NCBI RefSeq assembly: GCF_024642105.1
Contig: NZ_JAHEBT010000003.1
Span: 1-64,000 of the forward strand
Direction of reading: 5' to 3'
Origin: Flavobacterium sp.
Lineage (GTDB): Bacteria; Bacteroidota; Bacteroidia; Flavobacteriales; Flavobacteriaceae
Length of the DNA stretch: 64,000 nucleotides
Positions 8,618-17,313 of the stretch are shown piece after piece. The notes under the pieces are model-generated. The model was not told where the DNA came from and did not search any database. It saw nothing but the letters and a program-made list of their open reading frames with translations. The stretch's first letter is position 1. The number at the start of each line of letters is the position of its first letter. A program made the translations under genes and the position numbers.

Positions 8618-9697
8618 TTATTCTGCTTTTAATCTCAAATGGGAAAGAACATCCTGAGGTTTCTGATAAACAAAGCTAATTTTATCATCATCATTTACTT
8701 TCTGAACTCCTTCAAGCAAAATTTTGTCGGTGACAGCAACACCATTTTTTATTACATAAAGATCCGGTAGTTCACCTGTAATTTTAATTTCTCTAGATTT
8801 TACAATATTATTTTCATTTACAACAAAAACATATTTTTTGTCTTGAATTTCGTAAACCGCTTTTTGAGGAATAATCAACGTATTTTTAACTGGTACCGTC
8901 ATCAATACTTTACCTGTTTGTCCGTTTTTCAAGAGTTTATCTGCATTAGGGAAACTCGCTCTAAAAGCAATATTACCTGTTTCACTATCAAATTCACTTT
9001 CAATAACTTCTACTTTGCCTTTGTATTTAAAAGTTTCATTATTGGCTAAACGCAAACTAATGGTGTTGCTCCCACGTCCACTTTTATTAGTTTGATATTC
9101 CAAATATTCAGGCTCAGAAACATTAAAATAGGCATACATTTTACTATTATCTGAAAGACTCGTTAATAATTCTCCCTCATCAATCAAACTACCCAATTTT
9201 TTAGGAATACGATCAATTGTTCCTGAAAAAGGTGCTCTAATCTCAGTAAAAGACAAATGCAATTTAGCCAATGCCACTTCAGCTCTAGCCTGCTCTAATT
9301 TGGCCTGTGCCATTGCTTGTTCATTTTTAGACACTACATTTTTATCAGCCAATGTTTTCGTATTTTGCAATTCAATTTCAGCGGCTTTAGCCTCAGCCTT
9401 AGCTTTCAGTAACTCCGCTTCATAAATTTTAGGCATAATTCGAAATAACAACTGTCCCGCCTGAACATATTGTCCTTCATCAACATAAATATTTTGTAAA
9501 AATCCCTTTTCTTGAGCTCTCAGTTCGATATTTCTAACCGAACGGATTTGGGATACATATTCCTTTGTAAAGGAAGTGTCTATTCGTATAGGATTGGTAA
9601 CAGCAAATTTACCAACATCTTCTTTTTTTTCTTTTTTGGGTGTGCAACTAACGATACATAACAGGACTAAACCCGTGAATAAAGATATTCTCTTCAT
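8618..9697 (-). CDS. RND efflux periplasmic adaptor (membrane fusion protein), AcrA-like lipoprotein
   Basis: A 359-residue adaptor. The first 18 residues are a lipoprotein signal with Cys18 in VSC. The lipoyl half-motif EKGFLQNIYVDEGQYVQAGQLLFRI (about 63-88) is followed by an alpha hairpin rich in Ala, Glu and Lys (about 92-150) and the second lipoyl half IRAPFSGTIDRIPKKLGSLIDEGELL. Beta-barrel and membrane-proximal domains follow (NGQTGKVLMTVPVKNTLIIPQKAVYE). It is the first gene of the efflux operon. No TetR or MarR regulator is next to it. The 163-nt upstream gap shows no clear TAnnTTTG promoter box. Confidence 0.93.
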   Translation of the reverse strand: MKRISLFTGLVLLCIVSCTPKKEKKEDVGKFAVTNPIRIDTSFTKEYVSQIRSVRNIELRAQEKGFLQNIYVDEGQYVQAGQLLFRIMPKIYEAELLKAKAEAKAAEIELQNTKTLADKNVVSKNEQAMAQAKLEQARAEVALAKLHLSFTEIRAPFSGTIDRIPKKLGSLIDEGELLTSLSDNSKMYAYFNVSEPEYLEYQTNKSGRGSNTISLRLANNETFKYKGKVEVIESEFDSETGNIAFRASFPNADKLLKNGQTGKVLMTVPVKNTLIIPQKAVYEIQDKKYVFVVNENNIVKSREIKITGELPDLYVIKNGVAVTDKILLEGVQKVNDDDKISFVYQKPQDVLSHLRLKAE

Positions 9698-9860
9698 GGT
9701 ATAAATAATAAATTAAAGGATTGAATAATACAGATAGTAGATTCCTAAAAAATAAAATTATAAACCAATTTGTAAAAGAATTATCTCATATAAAAACACA
9801 ATGAAGTAACTCTACAATACATAAAGTAAATACTATTTTAAGAATCTAATTTGGAAGTTT

Positions 9861-10247
9861 TCAGATTCTAAAAACACTGTTTTTGAGGTATATAGGCGAA
9901 GATAATAAGCCTAAAGCAACATTAGTTGGATTGTTATTGTGATGACAATCTGATACTAAAATAACAGGAAAGTCGAACTGCCAATTGGTAAGCCAATTAT
10001 TTAGAGGTACTACCGGAGTATGACTATCAACATTATCATCATTATGATAATCTTCTTCTAATTCAATATCTGTGTATTCAAACACATTGAATGTCTGCTC
10101 TTTTGTTTTAAATTGTTGGGATTGATTTTTCTGAAAAGCACACGTTATGATGTTAACTGAGTGAAGTCCTTTGGCAGCAAAAGAGAAATCACTCGCGTAA
10201 CCCGACAGGAAAAAACAAAACGATATGAAGAATGTAAGTATTCGCAT
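9861..10247 (-). CDS. Small secreted protein of unknown function upstream of the efflux operon
   Basis: A 128-residue protein with a probable signal peptide (MRILTFFISFCFFLSGYAS, cleavage near 18-20). The mature part has a Glu/Asp/His cluster (ELEEDYHNDDN, about 65-75) and an SDCHHNNNP segment, which could bind metal or simply be disordered. I recognise no family. It is codirectional with, and 163 nt upstream of, the efflux operon, so it might be a periplasmic sensor or accessory factor of that pump; this is inference from position only. A TAATTTTG -7-like box lies 8 nt upstream of the ATG. Confidence 0.6.
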   Translation of the reverse strand: MRILTFFISFCFFLSGYASDFSFAAKGLHSVNIITCAFQKNQSQQFKTKEQTFNVFEYTDIELEEDYHNDDNVDSHTPVVPLNNWLTNWQFDFPVILVSDCHHNNNPTNVALGLLSSPIYLKNSVFRI

Positions 10248-10353
10248 CAGCGGTCAAAATTAAATAAAAAATACAAGCAAAATTTTATTTTATATTTTTT
10301 ATAACATCTTAAAAGAAAATCTCAAAAACCACTTTATTTATTGTGTACTTTTT

Positions 10354-10383
10354 TTGTTATGAAAAACGAGAATACTACATTTG
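10354..10383 (+). promoter_or_regulatory. Bacteroidota-type promoter of the ABC exporter gene
   Basis: TTG at 10354-10356, 19-nt spacer, TACATTTG at 10376-10383. It matches the TTTG/TAnnTTTG consensus of the Bacteroidota housekeeping sigma factor. Expected start site is near 10390, giving a leader of about 13 nt before the ATG at 10403. Confidence 0.75.
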
Positions 10384-10402
10384 AGACTTATTAAGAGACA
10401 GT

Positions 10403-12190
10403 ATGCCACGATTCAAAGAAAACGATTTACCAAAATCAAAAATTACTTTAAGTGCCCTTCAAAAAGCAACGCTCATATTCCAATATTCTGGAAAACACCG
10501 TTGGAAGTTTTATGTAGGTCTAGTATTCTTGTTACTTACTGGAGGTACTGCTTTAGCTTTCCCAAAATTGATGGGACTTTTGGTTGATTGTGTTAAAAAT
10601 AAAGACACTGCACAAGCTAATTTTATAGCATTAAGTTTAGTGGGTATTTTATTTATGCAATCTATTTTTTCGTTTTTTAGATTGTCTTTATTTGTCAACT
10701 TTACAGAGAATACTTTAGCTAATCTTCGTTTGGCTCTGTATAGTAATTTGGTCAAACTTCCTATGTCGTTCTTTTCTCAAAAACGTGTGGGGGAATTGAA
10801 TAGCCGAATCAGCTCTGATATTTCACAAATTCAAGACACCTTAACTTCTACCATTGCTGAGTTTTTAAGACAATTTATTCTGATTGTGGGTGGAATTGCT
10901 TTATTGGCCACAGAGAGCCTTAAACTTACTATTTTAATGCTTTCTGTTGTTCCTTTGGTTGCCATAGCCGCAGTAATTTTTGGACGATTCATTAGAGGGT
11001 ACTCTAAGCAGGTACAAGATAAAGTGGCCGAAAGTCAAATCATCGTGGAAGAGACTATGCAAGGCATCAGTATCGTAAAAGCGTTTGCTAACGAATGGTA
11101 TGAAATTACACGGTACAAAACCAAAATCAAAGAAGTCATTCAAATTGCCATTAAAGGCGGGAAATACCGTGGGTACTTTGCCTCTTTCATTATCTTTTGT
11201 CTTTTTGGTGCTATCGTAGCCGTGGTTTGGTATGGGGTACAATTGAGTATCGCCGGCGAAATGAGTGTAGGTCAATTAATATCGTTTGTATTGTATTCTA
11301 CTTTTGTTGGCGCTTCTTTTGGAGGTGTTGCCGAATTGTATGCACAAATTCAAAAGGCAATTGGTGCTACCGAACGTGTTTTTGAATTGTTAGACGAAAC
11401 GCCTGAGAAAATTAATGGTACTACTACTCACGAATCTATTGAAAAAATTAGTGGTAATGTGAGTTTCAAAAATGTAGCCTTTCAATATCCTTCAAGAAAA
11501 GAGATGAAAGTCTTGAAAGACGTTAATTTTACCGCTCAATTTGGACAAAAAATAGCTATTGTAGGACCCAGTGGTGCTGGAAAATCAACTATTGCTTCGC
11601 TTTTATTACGATTCTATTCCATTGCCGAAGGAAGTATTGAAATTGACAATAAAAACATTTACGATTACGATTTGGAACAACTCCGAGGCAATATGGGTAT
11701 TGTTCCTCAAGATGTTATTCTTTTTGGCGGAACCATTCGCGAAAACATTGCGTATGGAAAACCTAATGCTACCGAAGATGAAATTTTGGCTGCAGCCCAA
11801 CAAGCCAATGCCTATAATTTTATAGAAAGTTTCCCAGAAAAGTTAGATACTTTAGTAGGAGAACGTGGCGTAAAATTATCAGGAGGTCAAAGACAACGTA
11901 TTGCGATTGCTAGAGCATTATTGAAAAATCCAAGTATTCTAATTCTAGACGAAGCCACTTCTTCACTAGACAGCGAAAGTGAAAAACTAGTTCAAGAAGC
12001 ATTGGAAGTTTTGATGGAAGGAAGAACAAGTATTATCATTGCGCACCGTTTGTCTACTATTCGTTCCGCAGACCAGATTTTAGTGCTAGACCAAGGTATA
12101 ATAGCAGAACAAGGTACCCATCAAGAATTGATTGCTTTAGAAAATGGGATTTATAAGAATCTAAGTAATTTACAATTTAGTAATTCATAA
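10403..12190 (+). CDS. ABC exporter, fused permease/ATPase (MsbA-like)
   Basis: A 595-residue half-transporter. Residues about 30-320 form the six-TM exporter domain (for example FYVGLVFLLLTGGTALAFPKLMGLLVD), with the coupling sequence NSRISSDISQIQDTL. The nucleotide-binding domain has Walker A GPSGAGKST (about 388), the Q-loop region GIVPQDVILFGGTIRENIAYG, signature LSGGQRQRIAIARALL (about 492), Walker B ILILDEATSSLDSESE (about 512) and the H-loop IIIAHRLSTI. It works as a homodimer or heterodimer; lipid or drug export is the usual role. It stands alone, with its own promoter and a shared bidirectional terminator. Confidence 0.93.
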   Translation: MPRFKENDLPKSKITLSALQKATLIFQYSGKHRWKFYVGLVFLLLTGGTALAFPKLMGLLVDCVKNKDTAQANFIALSLVGILFMQSIFSFFRLSLFVNFTENTLANLRLALYSNLVKLPMSFFSQKRVGELNSRISSDISQIQDTLTSTIAEFLRQFILIVGGIALLATESLKLTILMLSVVPLVAIAAVIFGRFIRGYSKQVQDKVAESQIIVEETMQGISIVKAFANEWYEITRYKTKIKEVIQIAIKGGKYRGYFASFIIFCLFGAIVAVVWYGVQLSIAGEMSVGQLISFVLYSTFVGASFGGVAELYAQIQKAIGATERVFELLDETPEKINGTTTHESIEKISGNVSFKNVAFQYPSRKEMKVLKDVNFTAQFGQKIAIVGPSGAGKSTIASLLLRFYSIAEGSIEIDNKNIYDYDLEQLRGNMGIVPQDVILFGGTIRENIAYGKPNATEDEILAAAQQANAYNFIESFPEKLDTLVGERGVKLSGGQRQRIAIARALLKNPSILILDEATSSLDSESEKLVQEALEVLMEGRTSIIIAHRLSTIRSADQILVLDQGIIAEQGTHQELIALENGIYKNLSNLQFSNS

Positions 12191-12229
12191 AAAACAAAAC
12201 GCCATTCAATTGAATGGCGTTTTGTTTTT
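12191..12229. terminator. Bidirectional terminator between ABC exporter and proline dehydrogenase
   Basis: Perfect palindrome GCCATTCAATTGAATGGC (12201-12218) flanked by AAAACAAAAC and GTTTTGTTTT arms. It ends transcripts from both convergent genes and overlaps the proline dehydrogenase stop codon by two bases. Confidence 0.9.
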
Positions 12230-13397
12230 ATAAGCTTTTGCGGCGGCTTCGTTCTGCTTTTATCATCGATAATTCACGACTCGTTTGTCCCGCTACCGAA
12301 GTATTTTCTTCAGCACGACGAATCAAATATGGCATCACATCCTTAACTGGACCAAAAGGCAAATATTTAGCTACATTGTATCTGTGAGCTGCTAAATTAT
12401 AACTAATATTATCACTCATTCCGTACAATTGTCCAAACCAGATGCGTTCGTCATTCGTTTTGATACCTTTTTCTTGCATCAACTTCATTAAAGTATACGA
12501 ACTGGATTCATTATGAGTTCCCGCAAAAATAGCCATGGTATCTAAATGTTCCACCATATACAAAACAGCTGCATCGTAGTTTTTATCTGTTGCCTCTTTT
12601 GAAGCGCAAATTGGCGTAGGATACCCTTTTTCTTCTGCTCTTGCATTTTCCTTTTCCATATACGCACCACGTACTAGTTTCATTCCGATATAAAATCCCT
12701 CTTGTTGCGCTTTTTCGTGTAATTTTTTCAAATAATCCAAACGATCCCAACGGTACATTTGCAAAGTATTGAAAACAATTGCTTTTTCTTTATTGTACTT
12801 CTGCATCATTTGAGCAACCAAATCATCCGCTGCGTCTTGCATCCAACTTTCCTCGGCATCAATCAACAAAGCAACATCTTTGTAATGAGCCGTTTTACAA
12901 ACCAAATCAAAACGATCGACTACTCTATCCCACTCTTCTTTTTCTGAAGAAGTCAAAGTTGCTTTCGCTCCCACTTTTTCATATAAATCCAATCGACCTA
13001 AACCAGTTGGTTTAAAAACAGCAAAAGGAATGGCTTGGCGTTCTTTGGCGAATTCAATTGTTTTTAAGGTCATGGCTAATGCGGCGTCAAACTGCGCTTC
13101 TTCTTCTTTCCCTTCTACAGAATAATCCAACACAGACGAAACGCCTTTGGTAAACATTTTATCTACTACCGAAAGGCAATCGTTCTCATTAACACCTCCG
13201 CAAAAATGATCAAAAACAGTTGCTCTAATCAAACCTTCTACTGGTAAATGCGCTTTGATTGCAAAATTAGTTACCGCTGTTCCAATACGAACAAGTGGCT
13301 CATTGTCAATCATTTTGAATAAAAAATAGGCTCTATCCAACTCCGTATCACTTTTTAAAGCAAACGCAATTTGTGTATTATTGAATATATTTTCCAT
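12228..13397 (-). CDS. Proline dehydrogenase (monofunctional)
   Basis: A 389-residue FAD enzyme that oxidises proline to pyrroline-5-carboxylate, feeding electrons to the quinone pool. The TIM-barrel core is evident: FAVFKPTGLGR (about 125-135), ALLIDAEESWMQDAADDL, VFNTLQMYRWDRLDYLKKL, the FAD/substrate segment GMKLVRGAYMEKE (about 234-246), FAGTHNESS, and the C-terminal YLIRRAEENTSVAGQ containing the double Arg that binds the proline carboxylate. There is no aldehyde dehydrogenase domain, so it differs from fused PutA. A TATATTTG box lies 20 nt upstream. Confidence 0.92.
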   Translation of the reverse strand: MENIFNNTQIAFALKSDTELDRAYFLFKMIDNEPLVRIGTAVTNFAIKAHLPVEGLIRATVFDHFCGGVNENDCLSVVDKMFTKGVSSVLDYSVEGKEEEAQFDAALAMTLKTIEFAKERQAIPFAVFKPTGLGRLDLYEKVGAKATLTSSEKEEWDRVVDRFDLVCKTAHYKDVALLIDAEESWMQDAADDLVAQMMQKYNKEKAIVFNTLQMYRWDRLDYLKKLHEKAQQEGFYIGMKLVRGAYMEKENARAEEKGYPTPICASKEATDKNYDAAVLYMVEHLDTMAIFAGTHNESSSYTLMKLMQEKGIKTNDERIWFGQLYGMSDNISYNLAAHRYNVAKYLPFGPVKDVMPYLIRRAEENTSVAGQTSRELSMIKAERSRRKSL

Positions 13398-13416
13398 TAA
13401 TTGTTATATTTTTTTA

Positions 13417-13424
13417 CAAATATA
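13417..13424 (-). promoter_or_regulatory. -7 box of the proline dehydrogenase promoter
   Basis: CAAATATA on the plus strand reads TATATTTG on the minus strand. The nearest upstream TTG (13449-13451 complement) is 24 nt away, slightly long. Start site expected near 13411. Confidence 0.5.
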
Positions 13425-13489
13425 GAGAGAGTTTTCAATACTATTAATCAAAAAATCCCTTATTTTGCGTTCTCAATTAAAACAACACA

Positions 13490-14557
13490 ATGCAAACAAT
13501 TCAAGCCAACAATTATCCTGTTCATTTCAATGAAAAAGGCTATGAAGCCTTAAACTCACATTTGAAAGCAACTAAGTATTCTAATCTGTTTATTATAACA
13601 GATAGCAATACGAATGACTATTGTTTGCATAAATTTTTACCTTACTTAGAAACTGATTTGACCATTGAAATCATCGAATTTGAAGCAGGTGAAATCAATA
13701 AAAACATTGATACCTGTATCGAAGTTTGGAAAGTTCTAACCGAGTTGGGAGCTGACAGAAAAAGTTTGGTGATCAATTTAGGAGGTGGTGTTGTGACTGA
13801 TTTAGGTGGATTTGTAGCTTCCACATTCAAAAGAGGAGTGGATTTTATTCATATTCCTACTACGCTATTGTCAATGGTTGATGCTTCTGTTGGAGGAAAA
13901 ACAGGAGTGGATTTAGGTAATTTAAAAAACCAAATTGGAGTAATCAACGTTCCGTTAATGGTTTTAATTGACACGCAATATCTTGAAACAGTTCCTCAAA
14001 ACGAGATGCGTTCTGGTTTAGCCGAAATGTTAAAACACGGTTTAATTTTTGACAAAAACTATTGGGAACAATTTTTAGACCTAAGTAGTATTGATTTTAA
14101 CGATTTAGACGGCTTAATTCATCGTTCTGTTGCGATTAAAAATGAAATTGTAATGCAAGATCCTACCGAGAAAAATATTCGTAAGGCTTTAAATTTCGGA
14201 CATACATTAGGACACGCTATTGAAAGTTACTTTTTAGAAAACGAAAATAAAACTACTTTACTTCACGGTGAGGCAATTGCCATTGGAATGATTTTAGAAA
14301 GTTATATTTCATGGCATAAAAATTTAATCACAGAAGCCGAATACCATCAAATAAAATCAGCTATTAAAGCAATTTACGATGATATTACTTTTGAAGAAAA
14401 TGACATCCAACCCATACTTGATTTATTAATTCATGATAAGAAAAATGAATTTGGCACGATTCAATTTGCATTAATCGAAGGAATTGGTGCTATAAAAATC
14501 AATCAATTGGTTGAAAATGAATTGATTCTTAGCGCATTTCAAGACTACAAATCATAA
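13490..14557 (+). CDS. aroB: 3-dehydroquinate synthase
   Basis: A 355-residue NAD- and metal-dependent enzyme that turns DAHP into 3-dehydroquinate, the second step of the shikimate pathway. Signature segments: NLGGGVVTDLGGFVASTFKRG (about 97-118), HIPTTLLSMVDASVGGKTGVDLGNLKNQIG (about 120-150), RSGLAEMLKHGLI with the metal-ligand Glu, and LNFGHTLGHAIE plus LLHGEAIAIGM with the two metal-ligand His residues. Length is normal. It is transcribed away from proline dehydrogenase; chorismate synthase, the last pathway enzyme, lies at 62.4-63.4 kb. Confidence 0.96.
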   Translation: MQTIQANNYPVHFNEKGYEALNSHLKATKYSNLFIITDSNTNDYCLHKFLPYLETDLTIEIIEFEAGEINKNIDTCIEVWKVLTELGADRKSLVINLGGGVVTDLGGFVASTFKRGVDFIHIPTTLLSMVDASVGGKTGVDLGNLKNQIGVINVPLMVLIDTQYLETVPQNEMRSGLAEMLKHGLIFDKNYWEQFLDLSSIDFNDLDGLIHRSVAIKNEIVMQDPTEKNIRKALNFGHTLGHAIESYFLENENKTTLLHGEAIAIGMILESYISWHKNLITEAEYHQIKSAIKAIYDDITFEENDIQPILDLLIHDKKNEFGTIQFALIEGIGAIKINQLVENELILSAFQDYKS

Positions 14558-14578
14558 TCGTTTTTTTAGTTAAAAGGA

Positions 14579-14610
14579 TTGCATTTCGTATATATATTTT
14601 TTTACATTTG
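14579..14610 (+). promoter_or_regulatory. Bacteroidota-type promoter before the small ORF and arginine decarboxylase
   Basis: TTG at 14579-14581, 21-nt spacer, TACATTTG at 14603-14610. A start site near 14616-14618 would coincide with the first ATG of the small ORF and place the next in-frame ATG (14637) about 20 nt into the message. Confidence 0.75.
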
Positions 14611-14615
14611 CCTCG

Positions 14616-14783
14616 ATGAAAACGAATCAAAACACAATGTACTTTTACTTAAACGACCGCCCCTTTTTAAGGATGTGGAAGCGTTTAAATGCTTTCAAAG
14701 GAAGTTTTAGTTTTGACATTTTCCAATACCTAAAAGCCGAAAATGAAAAACTTCAAATTGTGTATGCTAATATTCGGGTTTGA
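14616..14783 (+). CDS. Small ORF of 55 codons (48 from the second ATG) upstream of arginine decarboxylase
   Basis: Not an obvious gene because of its length. It reads MKTNQNTM then YFYLNDRPFLRMWKRLNAFK and ends IVYANIRV-TGA. The start is either ATG 14616, which coincides with the predicted transcription start and would be leaderless, or more likely ATG 14637. Aromatic and basic residues alternate without a signal peptide. It lies 54 nt before the arginine decarboxylase start, in the same transcript. It might be a leader peptide controlling that gene or an independent small protein; no Arg-codon run of the attenuator type is present (five Arg in total). Unrecognised. Confidence 0.45.
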   Translation: MKTNQNTMYFYLNDRPFLRMWKRLNAFKGSFSFDIFQYLKAENEKLQIVYANIRV

Positions 14784-14837
14784 ATTTTAGTTTAATTGTT
14801 ATTTAAACCATATTTAATCTAAAATTCTGAAATTCAA

Positions 14838-16238
14838 ATGAATACAAAATATTTCGACTTAATCAATCAAACGTATTACTTCCCTCAAGAAGAGTTTACA
14901 TTAAACAAAGACAATCTTCAGTTTCACAACATTGATTTGATGAAATTGGTAGAACAATACGGAACTCCATTAAAGTTTACCTACCTACCTCAAATTTCCA
15001 ATAACATTAACAAAGCCAAAGCTTGGTTTCGTAAGTCAATGGAAAAGAACAAATATGAGGCAAAGTATTATTATTGTTATTGCACCAAGAGTTCTCATTT
15101 TGAATACATTATGAATGAGGCTTTCAAAAACAATATTCACATTGAAACGTCTTCTGCCTTTGACATTAATATTGTAGAGAATCTTTTGGAAAATGGTAAA
15201 ATTAACAAAAGTACTTATGTAATTTGTAATGGCTTTAAAAGAGACGAATACGTTTCAAACATTGCTCGTTTAATTAATACTGGACACAAGAATACGATTC
15301 CAATTATTGATAATTACGAAGAATTGGATTTGCTTCAAGCGCAAATAAAAGGGAAATTTAAAATCGGAATCCGTATTGCCGCTGAGGAAGAACCTAAATT
15401 TGAGTTTTACACGTCACGTTTAGGAATTGGCTACAAAAATATTGTGCCTTTCTACAAAAAAGAAATCAAAGAAAATAAAAAATTGGAACTCAAAATGTTG
15501 CACTTTTTTATTAATACGGGTATTAATGATAATGCTTACTATTGGAACGAATTAGTAAAATGTATCAAAGTATATGTAGCCTTGAAAAAAGAATGCCCTA
15601 CACTTGATGGATTGAATATTGGTGGTGGTTTCCCTATCAAGAATTCATTAACATTTGAATACGATTACCAATACATGATTGACGAAATTATCAATCAAAT
15701 TAAAATTGCTTGTGACGAAGCTGAAGTAGCTGTTCCTAATATCTTTACTGAATTTGGATCCTTTACTGTAGGTGAAAGTGGCGGTGCGATTTACCAAATT
15801 TTGTATCAAAAACAACAAAACGATAGAGAAAAATGGAATATGATTGATTCATCATTCATCACCACTCTACCGGATACTTGGGCAATTAACAAACGTTTTA
15901 TTATGTTGGCTGTCAATCGTTGGAATGATACTTACGAAAGAGTTTTATTAGGTGGTTTGACTTGTGATAGTGATGATTATTACAATTCCGAGCAAAATAT
16001 GAATGCCATCTATTTACCAAAATACAATAAAGAAAAACCACTCTACATTGGTTTTTTCAACACCGGTGCGTACCAAGAAACGATTGGAGGTTATGGCGGA
16101 TTACATCACTGTTTGATTCCACAGCCAAAACACATCTTAATTGATCGAGACGAAAATGGAATTTTGGCTACCGAAGTGTATTCAGAGCAACAAACTTCGG
16201 ACGATGTTTTAAAAATATTAGGTTACAACAAAAAATAA
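14838..16238 (+). CDS. Arginine decarboxylase, fold III PLP-dependent (short Bacteroidota type)
   Basis: A 466-residue alanine-racemase-fold decarboxylase. The Schiff-base Lys is probably Lys84 in YYYCYCTKSSHFEY, corresponding to the YAxK strand. Later barrel features are KIGIRIAAEEEPKFEFYTSRLGIGY, MLHFFINTGIND and NIGGGFPIK (phosphate-binding Gly loop), and CDSDD in the C-terminal beta domain where the active-site Cys and Asp of ADC/ODC enzymes lie. Much shorter than the E. coli biosynthetic enzyme. The deoxyhypusine-synthase-like gene 90 nt downstream supports a polyamine role (arginine to agmatine). Substrate choice among arginine, ornithine and related compounds is inferred. Confidence 0.82.
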   Translation: MNTKYFDLINQTYYFPQEEFTLNKDNLQFHNIDLMKLVEQYGTPLKFTYLPQISNNINKAKAWFRKSMEKNKYEAKYYYCYCTKSSHFEYIMNEAFKNNIHIETSSAFDINIVENLLENGKINKSTYVICNGFKRDEYVSNIARLINTGHKNTIPIIDNYEELDLLQAQIKGKFKIGIRIAAEEEPKFEFYTSRLGIGYKNIVPFYKKEIKENKKLELKMLHFFINTGINDNAYYWNELVKCIKVYVALKKECPTLDGLNIGGGFPIKNSLTFEYDYQYMIDEIINQIKIACDEAEVAVPNIFTEFGSFTVGESGGAIYQILYQKQQNDREKWNMIDSSFITTLPDTWAINKRFIMLAVNRWNDTYERVLLGGLTCDSDDYYNSEQNMNAIYLPKYNKEKPLYIGFFNTGAYQETIGGYGGLHHCLIPQPKHILIDRDENGILATEVYSEQQTSDDVLKILGYNKK

Positions 16239-16270
16239 TTATACACACAATAAGAGATTTAAAAATTTGT

Positions 16271-16278
16271 TATATTTG
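16271..16278 (+). promoter_or_regulatory. -7 box before the deoxyhypusine-synthase-like gene
   Basis: TATATTTG matches the Bacteroidota -7 consensus, with an expected start near 16285. No TTG is seen at the usual distance, so it may be a weak internal promoter within the polyamine cluster. Confidence 0.4.
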
Positions 16279-16328
16279 ATTATACCATCAACTACAACTT
16301 TGAATTTTTAAGTATTAAATTAAAAAAA

Positions 16329-17300
16329 ATGAGCAAAGGACCAATCAGTCAGTTTATTGAAAAGCATTACTTGCACTTTAATTCTGCATCTTTAGTTGAT
16401 GCCGCAAAGGCTTACGAACAGCAATTAGCTAATGGAGCCAAAATGATGGTCAGTATGGCTGGAGCCATGAGTACCGCTGAAATCGGAAAGATTTTTGCAG
16501 AAATTATTCGTCAAGACAAAGTGCAAATTATTTCTTGTACAGGAGCCAACCTTGAAGAAGACATCATGAACTTAGTAGCACACTCTCATTACGAAAGAGT
16601 GCCTAACTACCGTGATTTAACTCCACAAGACGAATGGGATTTATTGGAAAGAGGATTAAACCGTGTAACCGATACTTGTATCCCAGAACACGAAGCTTTC
16701 CGTCGTTTGCAAAAACACATTTATAAAATTTGGAAAGACGCTGACGATAAAGGAGAGCGTTATTTTCCACACGAATTCATGTATAAAATGTTACTTTCTG
16801 GTGTTCTTGAAGAATACTACGAAATTGACTTGAAAGATAGTTGGATGTACGCAGCAGCAGAAAAAAACTTACCTATTATCGTTCCAGGTTGGGAAGATAG
16901 CACGATGGGTAATATTTTTGCTTCGTATGTAATCAAAGGAGAATTGAAAGCCTCTACTATGAAGTCTGGAATTGAATACATGACTTTTTTAGCCGATTGG
17001 TATCCAAAAAATAGCGCTAACGGAATTGGATTCTTCCAAATTGGGGGTGGTATTGCAGGAGATTTTCCTATTTGCGTAGTGCCAATGTTGTACCAAGATA
17101 TGGAAATGCACAACATTCCTTTCTGGAGCTATTTCTGTCAGATTTCAGATTCTACAACCAGTTATGGTTCGTACTCTGGAGCTGTCCCGAATGAAAAAAT
17201 AACTTGGGGTAAATTGGACATCAACACTCCAAAGTTCATTATCGAGTCCGATGCTACCATTGTAGCACCTTTAATTTTTGCTTATTTATTAGACTTATAG
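16329..17300 (+). CDS. Deoxyhypusine synthase-like protein, probable homospermidine synthase
   Basis: A 323-residue protein of the deoxyhypusine synthase family. NAD-binding Rossmann-like features are MMVSMAGAMSTAEIGKIFAEIIRQDKVQIISCTGANLEED (about 39-78) and GFFQIGGGIAGDFPI (about 236-250). The catalytic Lys is conserved as Lys295 in ITWGKLD, matching the WGK of the eukaryotic enzyme. Bacteria lack eIF5A, so bacterial members are thought to transfer the aminobutyl group of a polyamine to a small amine, giving homospermidine. The position right after arginine decarboxylase agrees. The product itself is inference. Confidence 0.85.
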   Translation: MSKGPISQFIEKHYLHFNSASLVDAAKAYEQQLANGAKMMVSMAGAMSTAEIGKIFAEIIRQDKVQIISCTGANLEEDIMNLVAHSHYERVPNYRDLTPQDEWDLLERGLNRVTDTCIPEHEAFRRLQKHIYKIWKDADDKGERYFPHEFMYKMLLSGVLEEYYEIDLKDSWMYAAAEKNLPIIVPGWEDSTMGNIFASYVIKGELKASTMKSGIEYMTFLADWYPKNSANGIGFFQIGGGIAGDFPICVVPMLYQDMEMHNIPFWSYFCQISDSTTSYGSYSGAVPNEKITWGKLDINTPKFIIESDATIVAPLIFAYLLDL

Positions 17301-17313
17301 AATACACAACTTT

